Shown piece after piece: positions 48,301 to 62,600 of a DNA stretch of 64,000 bases. Where the stretch lies: positions 45,183,178 through 45,247,177 of the forward strand of contig CP141143.1 in assembly GCA_035235625.1 (NCBI GenBank), in the 5' to 3' direction. Numbering within the stretch: the first letter of the stretch is position 1; each line of letters opens with the position of its first letter. The stretch is from Saururus chinensis. Taxonomy: Eukaryota > Streptophyta > Magnoliopsida > Piperales > Saururaceae. The notes under the pieces are model-generated. The model was not told the origin of the DNA. It was given only the letters and a program-made list of their open reading frames with translations, and ran no database searches. The translations under genes and the position numbers were made by a program.

Positions 48301-50309
48301 ATAATGATGAATCAAATGGACAAAGTGATAGCACAATTTGACCATTCTTCCTTAACTTATATGATTTCATTCAAATAACTAGATTTAGAATAAAGAACAA
48401 AAGCTCGTCACGAATGTGTATTTAATTATTTTAAACAAATACATACTCAATTGTTAAGTTCTTAAGAATGAAATCAAACGCACTAAACGACAAATAAACC
48501 GGACCACTTTTGGTAAAGTTATATCCTTTTATTTGATTAAAACCAAAGTTAGTAAAGAATGTGCACAAATCGCTATATGCTTTAAGTTGATAAAGTCCTC
48601 CCATTCATTTGTTAAGTTCGTAATGACGAATCGAATGGAAAAATTTATACCACAATTTGACAATTCTTCCTTAACTTATATGATTTCATTCGTTCAACTA
48701 AATTTAGAACAAAGCACCAAAGCTCTTGACGAATTTGTATTTAATTGTTTCAAATAAACATGTACTCATTTGATAAAGTTACTAAGAATATATCAAATGC
48801 ACTAAACAACGAACCAATCGGTCCATTTTTGGTCACGTTATATCCTTTTAATCGATTAATACCGATGTTTAATTAGAAAGAGTACAAATCATTATATCGT
48901 GTAATGACAAATCAAATGGACAAAGCGATAGCACAATTTGACCATTCTTCATTGACTTATATGATTTCATTTGGTTAACTAGATTTTGGACAAAGCACCG
49001 AAGCTTGTCACGAATGTGTATTTAATTATTTTAAATAGATACATAGTCATTTATTATGTTCTTAAGTTATATCCTTTTAATGGATTAAAGCTAAAGTTTG
49101 TTATTAATGAGCACAAATCTTTATTTCATTTAAAGTTTAAATATTCCTCCCATTAATTTGTTACTTTCGTAACAATGAATCAAATGGAAAAAGTCATACC
49201 ACAATTTGACCGTTCTTCATGAAATTAAATGATTTCATTCGCTTAACTAGATATAGAACGAAGCACCAAAGCTCTTCATGAATGTGTATTTAATTATTTG
49301 ACATAAACATGTACTTATTTGCTAAATTTGTAAGAATGAATGAAATGCACTAAATGATGAACCGATTAGACCACTTTGGTTGAGTTGTATCCATTTAATC
49401 GATTGAAACCGAACTTCGTTAAGAAAGAGCACAAATCGTTATATCATTTAAAGGTTAAAGAAACCTCCCATTCATTTGTTAAGTTTGTAATATCGTATCT
49501 AATGGACAAAGTAAAACAAAAATTTGACCATTCTTCCTGAACTAATATGGTTTCTTCACTTAACAAGATTTGAACAAAGCACAAAAGCTCGTCACGAATG
49601 TGTATTTAATTATTCCTAAGAATGAATCAAATGCATTAAATGACAAAATGATTTGACCATTTTTAATCAAGATATCAATCCAATCGATAAAAACTGAAAT
49701 TCGTTAGAAATGTGCAGAAATCTTTATATCATTTAAAGGTTAAAAAGACCTCCCATTCATTTGGTACATTAGTAATAATGAATAAAATAGACAAAGTCAT
49801 ACAATAATTTGACTGTTCTTCCTTAACTTATATGATTTTATTCGCTTAACTAGATTTAGAACAAAGTGTCAAAGCTCATCACTAATGTGTATTTATTTAT
49901 TTTAAAAAATATTCTCAATTGTTAAGTTCTTAAGAATGAATCAAATGTACTAAATGATGAACCAACCAGACAAATTTTGGTCAAGTTATATCCTTTCAAT
50001 TGATTGAGACTGAAGTTTGCTAAGAATGTGCACAAATCATTATTTCATTTAATGTTTAAAAAGTCTTACCATTCATTTGTTACGTTCATAATGACGAATG
50101 AAATGATCAAAGTCATACCACAATTTAACCAGTCTTCCTTAACTTATATGATTTCATTCGCTTAACTAGATTTAGAATAAAGCATCAAAGCTCTTCACAA
50201 TTGTGTATTGAATTGTTTTAAATAAACATGTACTCAATTGCTAAGTTTGTAAAATTGCATTAAATGCACTAAACAATAAACCAATTGGACCACTTTTTAT
50301 CAAATTATA
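45324..50309. repeat. Satellite block B (~16 monomers of ~318 bp)
   Basis: Monomers share AATGTGTATTTAATTATTTT, GGACCACTTTTGGTCAAGTT, ATCCTTTTAATCGATTAAAA, CACAAATCGTTATATCGTTT, CCCATTCATTTGTTACGTTC, ACCACAATTTGACCATTCTT and AACTAGATTTAGAACAAAGC. Period is roughly 310-320 bp, with several monomers shortened by deletions (near 48890 and 49060). It is strongly AT-rich and non-coding; small frames recur only because the unit recurs. Confidence 0.95.
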
Positions 50310-53300
50310 TGCACTTTTCTTATAATTCAAGTTTGAATTAGGTAATTTATGCAGTACAATTATGCCATAAAAATTTCAAACATACAGTGTTCCACTGATC
50401 AAACTGGAGCTGATCCCGATCCGAAACCCTAGTTCGTCTGGGCAGCAGACTTCACTTAATCCATCCATCTCATGATCAAAACTCACCATACAACAAGTCC
50501 ATACAGTCTTACATACTCTGCCATCCACCTTATGCCCAAAACATCTTACATAGACGTTATCAAACTGAGCTCCTAAGAGCCAACCCCAGTTATCACCCTC
50601 TTACATATACTTAACCTATTATGCTTACTTTTCACGTCAAAATCTTTACGTAATGCTTACACAATTATGCAACACTCTTATTGTGTGATGATCCCCTAGC
50701 ATATGCTCTAATCAAAACCAATCCATTCCAATCCTTGCGCGTTAAACTTACATCCTCTGTCTTCCGATTTATGCATACACATCCACATCCTATCATCCAT
50801 CGCCCATACTTCTGCCAACACACATACACATTATCAACATATGGTCATATAGCCAACATACATACGTATGTCCATCATACATACGTATAACAAATACATA
50901 CTTCCATACATAGCTTACCAACATACTTGCTAGCAATCACTAGCACACACATATTCTACATACATAGCTTACCAACATACATAATCCACATGCGTAGCTT
51001 ACCAATATACTCACTAGCTATCACTAGCACACACATACATCAACCATACTTAGAGCTCACATGCATGCCATATGCATTTCAAAATGGCATAATTTATCCT
51101 CTTACATCATGCAAATAGATCATGATTTAACATCCAAATCATTGAATCATACAATTCTAGCATGGTATCATGAAATTACGAGTTCAAAATTCCCCTACCT
51201 CGTAATCCATGATGTTTGATGGTAAGCACATAATAGTGATGGTGTCGACGGCAGAGTTGGTAGACAAAGGCATTGCCAAGTTGAGAGAGCAGCTATCCCG
51301 AGGGTTTAGGAAGTGCCAAAAATACTCATGGCCAAACGGGGTGTCAAAAGTCATTGCAGAAAAATTTGCGATCCACGGTGGCACACTAGGGGTGATTGGG
51401 AGATAGGTCGTGCAAACAAGTGGCTAGTGTAATTAGAAGTCGAGGTATATCACTGAAGGTCAGCTAGCGGCTGAGAAGTACTTGGCTGGTCACAACACGT
51501 TGAAATCAGCTTCGAACAGCACCCAATAGCAGTGATTTTGCATCAACAAGGGCCCACATAAGGGCGGAGTGCATAGGGCAATGCTTGAGGACGTAAGAGA
51601 GGTGAAGGAGGGCTCTGCTAGTCAACTCAAATGGTGACAAAGCCATCCGATGGTCCGCAATGTAAAAGCGGCACCTAAACCCTAAACTATTCGCATGACC
51701 ACATGCACACATGGAAAAGGGGGTCACTTGGGAAGGAGATGGGCGGTCAGTGGGTATGGAGGTGGATCTAGGCCCACAAGGGCATTAGAGCTAAGGCCAC
51801 GATGTGGTGACCGACTGAAGCGGGGACATCGCTGATAGCCACCCACAAGTGTAATTAAAATCAAGAATCATATGACGTCCAATTTAGGACTAAATCTTGT
51901 AATTCAATTCAACAAAGTTCATGCATAAATTAGGGCTAAAGCTTGTAATCAAAATCAGCAAAGTATGAGCACCAATCAGGTCAAAAACCTATAATTAAAC
52001 TCAGCAAAGTTCATGCACAAATTAGGGCTAAAAGAGATGATCAAATTCAGAATTTATCATGCACAAATTAGGGCAAATAGAGATGATTAAACTCATATTC
52101 TTTCATGACTAATTCAGGCAAAAAAAAAAAAAGAATTCAAACCATCACACTAGGGGTCAACCAAGGGCTGAAATTTATCATCAAACCATGATGACTATGG
52201 GTATAAAAACTGCACCTACCTCTATGATAAGTATGAAATATATATATTTTATATGCCTTTTTACCTTATTTGCTAGTATAGATTAGGTTAATTTAGAGTT
52301 AGTTATGGTTTATTTAGTTTAAGATAGATATTAGTATTTTAGTTTGATTATTAATTAATTTTGAGAGTTATTAGTAGTTTTAGAATGTATTTGAATCAAG
52401 TTGGAATTTTAGTTATATTTTACATGTCTAAAATGTTATGTTTTGTAGGTAAAATGCGTTATCGAAGTACATGGACGATGTTTGGAATAATTCAAAATAG
52501 TATTGACATGCTTTAAAGTGATTTGGACAACATTTCGGAGTTACACACATGTTGGAAATTAATATGGACATGAAAGAAAGAGCTTAATGAACAGAAAATG
52601 GACTGTCCAGAAAAACTATCCAGATTGTAGAAACAGTGTAGCTGATCGAACGGGGTGTTTTAAGGATCAAACAGGTAAATGTGATTTTGGAGAAATATGT
52701 AGGATAGGCGATCGAACGGGCATGTAAGGTGTTCGAACGGGATAATGCACAGTTTCCTAGTTTAAGCCAATTTTTAATCTTTTTCATATTGGACTCCTTC
52801 CTACAGATCTTATGCCTATATAGAGACATATTTGGCTCGAAATTGAAGGTTGGCTTGTAGATTTTCTGAAGAGAAAAAGAAAGAAGTAGATGAAGAAGAA
52901 CTTAAAGCTTTCAATGGAGATTCAAGTGCTTTCTTCTAAAATGGAAGGCTAGACTTTTCTTTTACATAGGAGTTGATGAAGCTATAGATAAGTTTCAGTT
53001 TCTTTTCTTTTTAATTTAGATCTCAGTTGTGAATTATGACAATTGTATGATAATGATTTCCTTTTTAATGGAAGAGATTTTCATGTTTATTCAGTTCTAT
53101 GTTGATTTATTGTCTTGTAGATGATAGATTAATGTGGTTTTGATATTTGCATCAATTCTAATTTCTATGATTTAGATGAGATGGTCATGCAATAGTTTTA
53201 ATGTTTAGATAATTAATTAATTGGATGAGTTATACTAAGATTAGACAAGTCATGCCTATAGCTAGTTTAGTGTAGATGATTCGTGCTATTGTCGAAGATA

Positions 53301-54488
53301 GTTCATGTCATGGAATTAATTAATGATTCTTTCTGAAGTAATTCTAGCTTGTAGCTGAGAATACTTGTTCATATTCACACTAGATTTAGATTAATGGTTA
53401 AGGAATTGTTCTAAGTCTATAGTGGAGTCGATTTCCTAAGTAAATTCCATCATATTAATCTCTTGCTTTTAAACTAGTTGATTCCTTTATTTTGTTTTAT
53501 TTAAGTTTAAGTTCTTTCTAGTTTTTAATCAGCAAATTCTTCTTTAGTTTTAGTAATAATTCATCCATCCCTAAGGTTCGACAACCCTTAAATACTTATA
53601 CTAGTACAATTACCTTATACACTTGCAAAGGGTTTAATTATAAACGATCACTCTACCAGCCCGCCTCCAAAGCATTGTGCCCTTGCTCCTATGCTTCTCT
53701 CTCCTCAATTGAGTCAAAAAGATGCTAGCTTTACCTCTCCAATGCTGCTGGTCGTGGTGCACCTTGATGGGAGGAATAGGAAAAGAGAAGAGAGAGGAGC
53801 ATAGGAGACACCAAATCAGCCAATGGCTCGCCCCCCCCCCCCCCGCCTCCCCTAGTCCTTTAATAAACCCTCTCCTATTTTGTAGGGGTTAAAGCCAATA
53901 AGAGGCTGGAATAGAGGCTGATACCTCTCCCCTTAGATTCCTAATTGATTCCCCAAATACCAGTAGGAACCTCCCCTAGAGTCCTAGCCGTTCAACTTCC
54001 CAATTTGAAGGTGCCGCCCCACCCTAAATGAAGTAATTTCCTAATGTGAAGGTGCCGCCCCCTATCCTGTAGGGGCTGCTCCCACCCAACTACTCTTAGC
54101 CTAAACCTAATCCAAATGGACTCTCTAGTTTCCTAATTTACCCCTAGAGCCCTAGTCCAAGCATCTCCAAAATTGTAGGGGGTGCCCCCAACTTTTTAGG
54201 GGTTTGCCAAAAATCCACTTCTTAGCCTAGTCCTTAAGCTCCTGCACTCTCCTTCTTTTTCAAACCCACAACCTAGAGGGCGGAACCCACCTTATGGAGG
54301 ATTTCTTTCCCCCAAACCCTGTTGGACCCCTAATTCCTAAGTAGCCTGCCCCCTTCACATAAAGATTGGACCGTGAACCCTAATTGGTTAACACATCAAG
54401 CCAACACATACAATTCCAAATCAATTCAAGCAAATGAAACAATCACACAAACAAGAAAAAAAAATTAGCTAGAATTTGGGATGTTACA
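50310..54488 (-). mobile_element. Gypsy 3' LTR (LTR X, minus strand) with a solo LTR inside
   Basis: Read on the minus strand the LTR starts TGTAACATCCCAAATTC, preceded by AAGGGGGGAAGGA (polypurine tract) and TTTCGAGGACAAAATG, the usual 3' junction of Tekay/Del-like elements. A left end TGCAC at 50310 (…GTGCA on the minus strand), next to satellite, is the likely other end. After removal of the solo LTR at 52225-53650 it is about 2.75 kb. It holds short tandem repeats (51860-52090, core CAAATTAGGGCTAAA) and a run of about 15 C near 53831. Confidence 0.6.
52225..53650 (+). mobile_element. Solo LTR of the TGATAAG-type gypsy element
   Basis: 1426 bp from TGATAAGTATGAAAT to TATAAACGATCA, flanked by the perfect TSD CTCTA (52220-52224 and 53651-53655). 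It aligns with the LTRs at 22843 and 24256 over most of its length, including TCTCAGTTGTGAATTATGAC and GGTTCGACAACCCTTAAATA. A solo LTR with an intact TSD is the footprint of LTR-LTR recombination. Confidence 0.92.
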
Positions 54489-54661
54489 TCCTTCCCCCCT
54501 TAACAGGCATTTTGTCCTCGAAATGGAGAGAGCTAATTGACAAGAAGCTCCTGGTGTGCTTGCCTCATCTCCGACCCCACCTAAGTAGTGTTATTAAATA
54601 TTCTACTCATTATTTCATACAGACATGTACTTATAGATACCTTTAAGGCTCTGATACTAAC
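54489..54661 (-). mobile_element. Residual internal region: polypurine tract and primer site only
   Basis: Only ~173 bp remain between LTR X and LTR Y. The polypurine tract is at 54489-54501. A degenerate primer site (minus-strand GTTAGTATCAGAGCC) is at 54647-54661. All of gag and pol is absent. Confidence 0.65.
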
Positions 54662-56685
54662 TGTAACTGTCACGCCCTGGCATCACCGACTCGAGCTGAA
54701 ACCGGTCCAAGGGCCGGTGAAGCGCACGTGGGCGACAGGGGATTAACATATAGCGGAAGACATAGCCCCGCCAATAGGCAATTCACATAACGAAGTAGTG
54801 CACCTAATGTCCTTTGATCAAGAGTAATAAGGATAACAAAGAGGATCATAAACTATCATAGTCCTCATAAAAACCCACATAATAATCTCTAGAGCCTACA
54901 CATCGCTTAAAATCAGAAAAGTTAAGACAAGTCTAAGAACAACAGATAGACTCGAGCATAATACATAATCTACCATAGAGTGTTCTCCAGTATAAAAATG
55001 AGAAGATCAGAAAATAAAATATTATCAAAATGCCACGAAGGCTAATTCCACCAGTACCCATGTCGTCCCTCATATAAGATATCCTACAGGTCTGCACGTT
55101 GCACCATGCAACCCCAAAAAAAATCACAAAAGAGGGGTGAGTACAAAACTCAGTAATGGTTTGAAAGTAGTAACATAAATAAGAAAATCATCATGGCACA
55201 ACATCATGGTAATTCAAATCCATAAATGACATGGTGTACCCTTTTCTGATCATCCCCTTACTTAACCCCTACTTATCCATGAGTCAAAGAGTTGACATGC
55301 ATATAACACATATATAAAATCAGGGCATACATGATCATATTATGACTTAATAATCCATTTGCATAAGTAGTAATCCTTATCCAATCACAATCAAGCGTAA
55401 TATCACACAAAATTCACATGAAAAGTGTCTCTCCCCCACTTTCTGATCATGCAACCATACCACATAAGCCTGCATGATAATGTCTCAATCACACAATCTA
55501 GATCATGCATTCATATCACATAGACCCACATGGTAATGTCTCAATCACACTAATCCAACATGCATACCCACAAACAATGAAAATAAACATGCGCCTCTAG
55601 GTTGGAGCCATCGAGCAACCCCATGTCAAATTGTCTTGCTCTTTGAGGCTAAAGCCCTTGAGCAACACTTGCCCATCAGGCCGAAGCCCTTGAGCAACCC
55701 CTACCCTTCAAGCCTAAACTCCCGGGTAACCCTTGCCCATCAGAGCCAAAGCCCTCGAGTAGCCCTGCTTGTCAAGACCGCAATCCCAAGCTGCACATAT
55801 GGTAAGCCGGTGCACTCGGACATACCTGCTGGATTCTCAGGGTCCAGATAATCTCAATATATTGGTCTCCTTATAGCATTTCCGCTCTTCTCAACCCGGG
55901 GAGGATCCATATTCTAATTAGGAACTCAAAACAAAATCATGTCCTTTCAGACCAAAAAAGTTCCGATTAAGCCACGATCGACTAATCATGGCACGTAATC
56001 TCACATCATTGTATCCAATCGATCAACCATGGCAAAACATTGATAAATTCTCATTCATGAAGTCTGTTTCACGATGCATGCAACATGATACATATATGAA
56101 CATTCTCTATGTGAATTCAAACACATGGAATGTGCTCCCATCAGTCCCCACATGCATCATATTCGTGACACAAACAACCACGATTTCAGAATAAATTCCC
56201 CACATGTATGTGTTCATACATTTGTAAGCACATGACCATGCTTTGACTATAGCTCACAAGGCAATGCACACATGCTTTGATGAAATCTAAACATAGTTCT
56301 TAACTAAAATCAAGGGGAAATCCATTCAAAACCATCATTTCAATCCACTGAAGTTTAATGCTCAACTCCTACAAGTATATTTAATCCATGCATGAAACTA
56401 GAACATAGTATCATCATTTACCCACAATTTATTCATATGATAAGAAGGCACATTAGACCATTGTCATACAATAACCTTACTGGAAGCATGCTTAAACATA
56501 AGAAAATCATCAACCATAGCTTCAAGATAAATCATACTAACACGTCTAACCATCAACATGTACTTCCGTATAACACTTAAACATGCTCCAAAATTCCCAA
56601 CATAAGTAGCATACCTTTCTGGTAGCTTATCCTAACTCAAAACACTCCACATAAACATTAGAAACTGTTGTGGAGCAGTGTCCAC
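54662..56685 (-). mobile_element. Gypsy 5' LTR part (LTR Y, minus strand), truncated in U3
   Basis: Begins on the plus strand TGTAACTGTCACGCC right after the primer site, so it is the U5 end of a minus-strand 5' LTR. It stops at satellite near 56685. Tandem ~38-bp repeats with AAAGCCCTTGAGCAAC-like cores lie at 55635-55800. Its sequence does not align by eye with LTR X, so the two ends appear to come from different families. Confidence 0.5.
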
Positions 56686-59600
56686 AATCATTTGTAATGT
56701 TCGTAATTAAGAATCAAATAGAGAAAGTGATACAACAATTTGACCATTCTTCCATTACTTATGTGATTTTATTTGCTTAATTAGTTTAAGAACAAAGTAC
56801 CACTACTCGTCACTAATGTATATTTAGTCAATAAATATATACTCATTTGGTAAGTATGAATCGAATGCAGTAAATGACGAACAAATTGTACCACTTTTGG
56901 TCTAGTTATACCTTTTTAATCGATTAAAATGGAAGTTCGTTAAAATTGTGTACAAATCATTATATGGTTTAAAGTTAAAAGAGGCCTCCCAATTATTTGT
57001 TATATTCGTAATTACGAATTAAATGGAGAAAGTGATACCACAATTTGACCATTCTTTCATTACTTATGTGATTTAACTCGCTTAACAAGTTTGATAATAA
57101 AACACCCAAGATCGTCACGTATGTATATTTAGTTGTTTTAAAGAAATAAGTACTAATTTAATAATTTCGTAAGAATGGATCAAATACACTAAATGACAAA
57201 CCAATCAGACCAAATTTTAATCGATTAAAACCGAAGTTCATTAAGAATGTGTACTAATCATTATATCATTTAAAGTTTGAAGAATCCTCCTAATCATTTG
57301 TTATGTTCATAATTACGAATTAAATAGAGAAAGTGATACCACAATTTGACCATTCATCCATTACTTATGTAATTTAATTCACTTTACTAGTTTTTAGAAC
57401 AAAGTATAACCTTTTAATTGAAGAAAATCGAGGTTCGCTAATAATATGCATATATCATTATATTGTATAAAGTTTAAAAAGACCTCTTAATAATTTGTTA
57501 TGTTCATAATTACAAATCAAATTGAGAAAGTGAGGCCAGAATTTGACAGTTCTTCCTTAACTTATGTGATTTCATTCTCTCAACTAGTTTTAGAATAAAG
57601 AACATAATCTCACCACGAATATATATTTAGTTGTTTTAAAGAAAAAAGTACTCATTTACTATGTTCGTAAGAATGAATCGAATGCAGAAAACGACGAACT
57701 ATTCAGACCAGTTTTGCTCAAGTGATATACTTTTAATCGATTAATATCGAAGTTTGTTAGGAATGTGAACAAATCGTTATATCGTTTAAAGTTTAAAGAG
57801 ACCTCCAAATTATTTGTTATGTTTGTAATTATGAATAAAAAAGATAAAGTTAAACTACAATTTAACCATTCTTCCTTAACTTATGTACTTACAATTGTTT
57901 AAATAGTTTTAGAACAAAGCACCTAAACTCATCACAAATGTATATTTCGTTGATTTAGAAATATAATTACTAATTTACTAAATTCGTAAGAATAAATTAA
58001 ATGCACAAAATGACGAAGGAAATCGAATCATTTTTTGTTTAGTTATATCCTTTAATCGATTAAAGTTTAAAGAGACCTCTGAATTATTTATTACATTTGT
58101 TATTACAAAAAAAATGGAGAAAGTGAAACCACAATTAGACCATTCTTCTTTAACTTATGTAATTTCATTTCCTTAACTAGTTTTAGAACAAAGCACCCAA
58201 GCTCATCAAGAATGTATATTGAGTTGTTTTAAAGAAAGACGTACTCATTTGCTAAGCTCATAAAAATGAATCAAATGTACTAAACGATGAACCAATTGGA
58301 CCAATTTTGGTCTAGTTATATCCTTTTAATCAATTAAAACCAAAGTTTGTTAAGAATGTGTATAAATTGTTATATAGTATAATGTTTAAAGAGACCTCAT
58401 AATACTTTGTTACGTTCGTAATTACAAATTCAATTGAGAAAGTGTTACCACAATTTGACAGTTATTCCTTAACTTATGTGATTTCATTTGCTTAACTAGT
58501 TTTAGATCACAGCACCCATGCACGTCACGAATGTATATTTTACTATTTTAAAGAAATATGTACTCTTTTACAATGTTCATAAGAATAAATCAAATGCACT
58601 AAACGACAAACTAATCGGAAACTTTTTGGCCTAGTCATATCCTTTTTAATTGGTTAAAACCGAAGTTCATTAATAATATGCACAAATCATTATATATTTT
58701 AAAGTTTACAAAGACTACCAAGCTTTTGTTACATTCATAATTACAAATCAAATAGAGAAAGCAATTCCACAATTTGACAGTTCTTCCTTAACTTATTTGA
58801 TTTTATTCACTTAACTAATTTTAGATCAAAGGCCAAAAGCTCGTCATGAATGTATATTTACTTGTTTTAAAAGAAGAAGTACTAATTTACTAGGTTTGTA
58901 AAAATAAATCAAATGTACGAAATGATGAACTAATCGGACCACTTTTGGTCAAGTTATATGCTTGTATTCGTTTAAAATCAAAGTTCGTTAAGAATGTGCA
59001 CAAATCGTTATATCGTTTAAAATTTAAAGAGACCTATGAATCATTTGTTACGTTCGTTATTACGAATCAAAAGGAGAAAGTGATACCACAATTTGTCCAT
59101 TCTTCCTTAACATATGTTATATCATTCGCTTAACTAGTTTTAGAACAAAGGAACCATACTCTTCATGAAAGTTTATTTAGTTGTTTTAAAGAAATACGTA
59201 CTCATGTACTACGTTCGTAAAAATTAATCAAACGCACTAAACGATGAACTAATTGGACCACTTTTGGTCTAGTTACTTTTAGCTGATTAAAACTAAAGTT
59301 CGTTAAGAATCTACACAAATCATTATATCATTTAAAGTTTAAAGAGACCTCCCAATCATTTGTTATGTTCATAATTACAAACTAAATGGAGAAAGCGATA
59401 CCACAATTTGGTCCATCCATTACTTACATTATTTCATTTGCTTAACTAGTTTTTATAATAAAGCACCCAAGCTCGTCACAAATGTATATTTAGTTGTTTT
59501 AAAGAAATAAATACGCAATTTCTATGTTTGTAAGAAGAATTAAACGTACTAAATGATGAACTAATCAGACCACTTTTGGTCTAGTTATATTTTTTTAATC

Positions 59601-62600
59601 GATTAAAATCAAAGTTCGTTAATAATGTATACAAATTGTTATGTCATTTAAAGTTTAAAAAGACCACCCAATCATTTGTTATGTTCGTAATTACAAATCA
59701 AATATAGAATGTGATACCTCAATTTGACCATTTTTCCTTAACTTATATGATTTCATTAGCTTAGCTAGTTTTAGAACAAATGACATAAGTTCGCCATGAA
59801 TGTATATTTAGTTGTTTTAAATAAATAAGTACTCATTTACAAAGTTTCTTAGAATAAATCAAATGCAGAAAAGGATAAACTAATCGGACCACTTTTTCTC
59901 AAGTTAAATGCTTTTAATTGATTAAAACCAAAGTTTGTTAAAAATGTGAACAAATCATTATATCGTTTAACTATTAAAGAGACCTCTAATGTATTTGTTA
60001 CATTTGTAAGTATAAATCAAATGGAGAAAGTGATACCACAATTTGACCATTTTTCCATTACTTATATGATTTCATTCGCTTAATTAGTTTTATAATAAAA
60101 CACCTAAACTCGTAACGAATGTATATTTCATTCTTTTTAAAAATATGTACTCATTTACTATGTTCATAAAAATGAATCAAATACACTAAATGACAAACTA
60201 ACCGAAGTTTGTTAAGAATGTGTACAAGTCATAATATCATTTAAAATTTTAAAGAGACCTCCTAATCATTTTTTATGTTTGTAATTACGAATTAAATATA
60301 AAATATAGTACAACAATTTGACCATTCTTTCTTAACTTATGTGATTTTAATCACTTAACTAGTTTTAGAATAAAGCACCAAAGCTCGTAATGAATTTATA
60401 TTTAGTTGATTTAAAATATAAGTACTAATTTACTACGTTCATAAGTATAAATCAAAAGCACAAAATGATTAAAGAATCGAACAACTTTTTATTTAGTTAT
60501 ATCTTTAATCGATTATAACTGAAGTTCGTTAAGAATGTGCACAAATCGTTATATTGTTTAATGTTTAAAGAGATACCACAATTTGAAAGTTCTTCCTTAA
60601 CCTATATTATTTCATTTGCTTAACTTGTTTTAGAAACAAGGACCCATGCTATATTTAGTTGATTTAAAATATAAGTACTAATTTACTAAGTTCGTAAGTA
60701 TAAATCAAACGCACAAAACAATTAAAGAATCAAACAATTTTTTATTTAGTTATATCTTTTAATCGATTATAACCGAATTTTATTAAAAATGTGCACAAAT
60801 CGTTATATTGTTTAATGTTTAAAAAGATACCACAATTTGAAAGTTCTTCGCTTAACCTATGTGATTTCATTCGCTCATCACGAATGTATATTTAGTTGTT
60901 TTAAATAAATATGTACGTATTTTCTTTGTTCGTAAGAAAGAATTAAATGCATAAATGACAAACTAATTGGACCACTTTTCGTCTAGTTATATTCTTTAAA
61001 TTGATTATAGTTTGTTAATAATGTGTACAAATCGTTATATCGTTTAAAGTTTAAAAAGACCTCCAAATCATTTTTTACGTTAGTAATTACAAATCAAATG
61101 GAGAAAGCGATGCCATAATTTGGCCGTTCCTCCTTAACTGATGTGATTTCATTCGCATAACTAGTTTTAGAACAAAACACCCAAGCTCATCACGAATGTA
61201 TATTTAGTTGTTTTAAAGAAATACATACTCATTTACTAAGTTCATAATAATTAATCAAACACACCAAACGACAATCCAATTAGACCACTTTTGGCCTAGT
61301 TATATCCGTTTATAATCAATTAAAATCGAAGTTCGTTAAGAATGTAGATAAATCATTTTATCATTTAATGTTTAAAAAGACCTCCCAAACATTTGTTACA
61401 TTTGTATTTACGAATTAAATGGAAAATGTGATACCACATTTTGACTATTTTTCCTTAACTTATATGATTTTATTCGCTTAACTAGTTTTAGAACACAGCA
61501 CCGAAGCTCGCCACAAATGTATATTTATCCAATCAGACCACTTTTGGTCTAATTATATCCCTTTAATCAATTAAAACCAAATTTATTAAGAACATGCACA
61601 AATCATTATATCGTTTAAAGTTTGAAAAGACTTGCCAATTATTTGTTACGTTCGTAATTACGAATTAAATAGAGAAAGAGATACCATAATTTGACCGTTC
61701 TTTCTTAACTAATGAGATTTCATTCACTTAACTAGTTTTAGAAGAAAGCACCAAAGCTCGTCATGAATGTATATTTAGTTGATTTAAAGAAATAAGTACT
61801 CACTTACTCAAAAGCACAAAACTACAAAGGAATTGGACCACTTTCGGTGTAGTTATATATATCCTTTTACTCGTTCAAAATGAAAGTGCTTTAAGAATGT
61901 GTACAAATTGTTATATTGTTTAAATTTTAAAGAGACCTCCGAATCATATTTACATTCGTCATTACGAATGAAATGGAGAAAGTGATACCACAATTTGACA
62001 ATTCTTAATTTATGTGATTTCATTTGCATAACTAGTTTTAGAACCAAGCACCAAATGTATATTTAGTTTATTTAAAGAAATTTGCGCTCATTTACTAAGT
62101 TCGTAAAAATGAATTAAACTCACCAAACGATGAACCAATTGGACCATTTTTGTCTAGTTATATCTTTTTAATCGATTAAAATAGAAGTTCGTTAAGAATG
62201 TGCATAAATCACTATATCGTTTAATTTGTAAAGAGGCCTCCGAATCATTTAATATGATCATAATTACAAATTAGATGGAGAAAGTGATACCACTATTTGA
62301 CCATTTTCTCTTAACGTATGTGATTTTATTCGCTTAACTAGTTTTAGAACAAAGCACCCAAACTCATCATAAATGTATATTTAGTTGTTTTAAAGAAATA
62401 TGTACTCATTTACTAAGTTTGGAAGAATGAATCAAATGCACCAAATGACAAACCAATCGGACCACTTTCGGTTATGTTTTATCCTTTTAATCAATTAAAA
62501 CCGAAGTTTGTTAATAATGTGCACAAATCATTATACCGTTTAAAGTTTAAAAATACTTCCCAATCATTTGTTTCGTTTGTAATTACAAATGAAATATAGA

